This document shows, piece after piece, positions 30,762 to 31,459 of a DNA stretch of 31,459 bases. This stretch comes from Actinomycetes bacterium (GTDB lineage Bacteria; Actinomycetota; Acidimicrobiia; Acidimicrobiales; Palsa-688): positions 1 through 31,459 of the forward strand of contig JAKBBS010000016.1 in the NCBI GenBank assembly GCA_021808425.1, in the 5' to 3' direction. The first letter of the stretch is position 1. Every line of letters begins with the position of its first letter. Position numbers and translations under genes: made by a program. A model generated the notes under the pieces. That model was not told the origin of the DNA, did not search any database, and saw only the letters and a program-made list of their open reading frames with translations.

Positions 30762-31459
30762 TTACGCGGGTCCGACTGCTTTCTGCGGCCACGGGGCGAG
30801 GTGGGCCTCGCGCAATAGGCGCCGTTCGTCGACCTTGCTCGACGTGCTGAGGGGCAGTTCGGGTATGACGATGATCCGATCCGGCAGCATAGTTGTCGGA
30901 AGAACGGCCGCTGCGCTATCTCGGACCGAAAGGTGATCCATACCTGTGTCAACTACGACGAAAGCTGCGACGCCTAGCGTGCCCTCATTGTCGAAGGTTG
31001 CTGTTACCGCTGCTTGAACCCCGGTTAACTTCGTCAGCTCCTCGGCAACCTCGACCAATGAGAGCCTTATCCCGCTTCGCTTCACCACCCGGTCAACTCT
31101 TCCCAAAAAGGCATAGTGGCCGCGCTCATCGAGACGCATCAGATCGCCCGTCTTGTAGACGACCTCCCCCTGGACAACGTCGGATCTCAACACAGCAGTC
31201 GTCAGCTCGGGGGCCTTCCAATAGCTGTCCATCAGCTGGCCGCCACCAATGTAGAGCTCGCCCGTCTCGCCCGGGGTACTGACGGGCGTGCCGTCGGACT
31301 TGAGGAGGTGGAAGCTTGTCCCCCGGTGCGGACCGCCGATCGGAACATAGCCACCGGCGAGCAACTCCGGAGTCAATTCGAAGTCCGAAACCGTGATCGT
31401 CGTCTCCGTCGGCCCGTAGCGGTTGATTACTCTGATCGACGGCTTGACGTCCCAAATGG
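30762..31459 (-). CDS. AMP-forming adenylation domain, stand-alone NRPS-type (partial, runs off window)
   Basis: Only the C-terminal roughly 232 codons are inside the window; the reading frame stays open to base 31459. Visible core motifs, in order, are A5 'NRYGPTETT' (near 31400-31424), A6 'GELYIGGGQLMDSYWK', A7 'YKTGDLMRLDERG', A8 'FLGRVDRVVKRSGIRLSLVEVAEEL' and A10 'LPLSTSSKVDERR', whose Lys codon is at 30834-30836. The protein stops about 20 residues after A10, with no thiolation domain. It should therefore load a separate carrier protein: it activates an amino or carboxylic acid as its AMP ester and passes it on. The discrete carrier at 20.4-20.6 kb is a candidate partner. The substrate pocket lies mostly beyond the window edge, so no substrate can be predicted. 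It is probably the first visible gene of a minus-strand unit with the MetA/MetY pair. Confidence 0.9.
   Translation of the reverse strand, partial: IWDVKPSIRVINRYGPTETTITVSDFELTPELLAGGYVPIGGPHRGTSFHLLKSDGTPVSTPGETGELYIGGGQLMDSYWKAPELTTAVLRSDVVQGEVVYKTGDLMRLDERGHYAFLGRVDRVVKRSGIRLSLVEVAEELTKLTGVQAAVTATFDNEGTLGVAAFVVVDTGMDHLSVRDSAAAVLPTTMLPDRIIVIPELPLSTSSKVDERRLLREAHLAPWPQKAVGPA

Noticed and set aside
1..31459. CRISPR arrays, tRNA/rRNA genes, insertion sequences, attachment sites
   Set aside because: No regularly spaced repeats, no cloverleaf or rRNA-like stretches, no transposase or integrase frames and no flanking direct repeats were seen.

Overview
The window is one contiguous cell-surface polysaccharide (EPS/capsule type) locus. 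It is followed by a small block of amino-acid and carrier-protein chemistry. The host looks like a moderately high-GC actinobacterium. The clues are frequent GTG and TTG starts, a LAFTG (LAxTG-type) cell-wall sorting signal on a proline/threonine-rich stalk, a DUF4012 protein, and one-polypeptide Wzz/BY-kinase organisation. An Acidimicrobiia-like lineage is a guess that I cannot prove from one locus. No rRNA, tRNA, insertion sequence, integrase or CRISPR array was found, and no gene-free stretch exceeds about 180 nt.

Region 1 (1-5.1 kb): a small VOC-fold protein (+), a membrane-anchored hypothetical (-) whose start region can fold into a hairpin displaying its ribosome binding site, a GT4 glycosyltransferase (+), a GT2 glycosyltransferase (-), and a WbaP-type polyprenyl-phosphate sugar-1-phosphate transferase (-), the likely initiator of repeat-unit synthesis.

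Region 2 (5.3-8.6 kb): one large membrane-anchored, extracytoplasmic glycoside-hydrolase-like protein (propeller-like N-terminal region, clan GH-A-like catalytic region, C-terminal discoidin-like domain). A perfect 15-bp-stem hairpin closes the gene.

Region 3 (18.65 down to 8.61 kb, all minus): an eight-gene, tightly coupled operon. In order it encodes GT4, GT4, GT4, a Wzz/BY-kinase fusion, a Wzy/WaaL-like polymerase, GT2, GT4 and GT4. Four ATGA/GTGA junctions and other short overlaps indicate one transcript. A Wzx-like flippase gene is read divergently from its head. With WbaP, the window therefore holds a near-complete Wzx/Wzy pathway: initiation (WbaP), extension (nine GTs in total), flipping (Wzx), polymerisation (Wzy), chain-length control (Wzz/BY-kinase) and possible trimming (the GH).

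Region 4 (20.4-24.7 kb): a stand-alone carrier protein (-), another GT4-like enzyme (+), the LAFTG-anchored stalk protein (-) and a multi-membrane-span DUF4012 protein (-).

Region 5 (24.8-31.5 kb): a tandem alpha/beta-hydrolase (+), an FAD/NAD(P)-binding oxidoreductase (+), then a minus-strand set of a stand-alone NRPS-type adenylation domain (cut by the window end), a MetA-like homoserine O-acyltransferase and a MetY-like O-acylhomoserine sulfhydrylase. With the discrete carrier protein this could activate, load and modify an amino acid (perhaps derived from homoserine or homocysteine) for polysaccharide decoration or a small secreted metabolite. This is the least ordinary part of the window and is inference, not demonstration.
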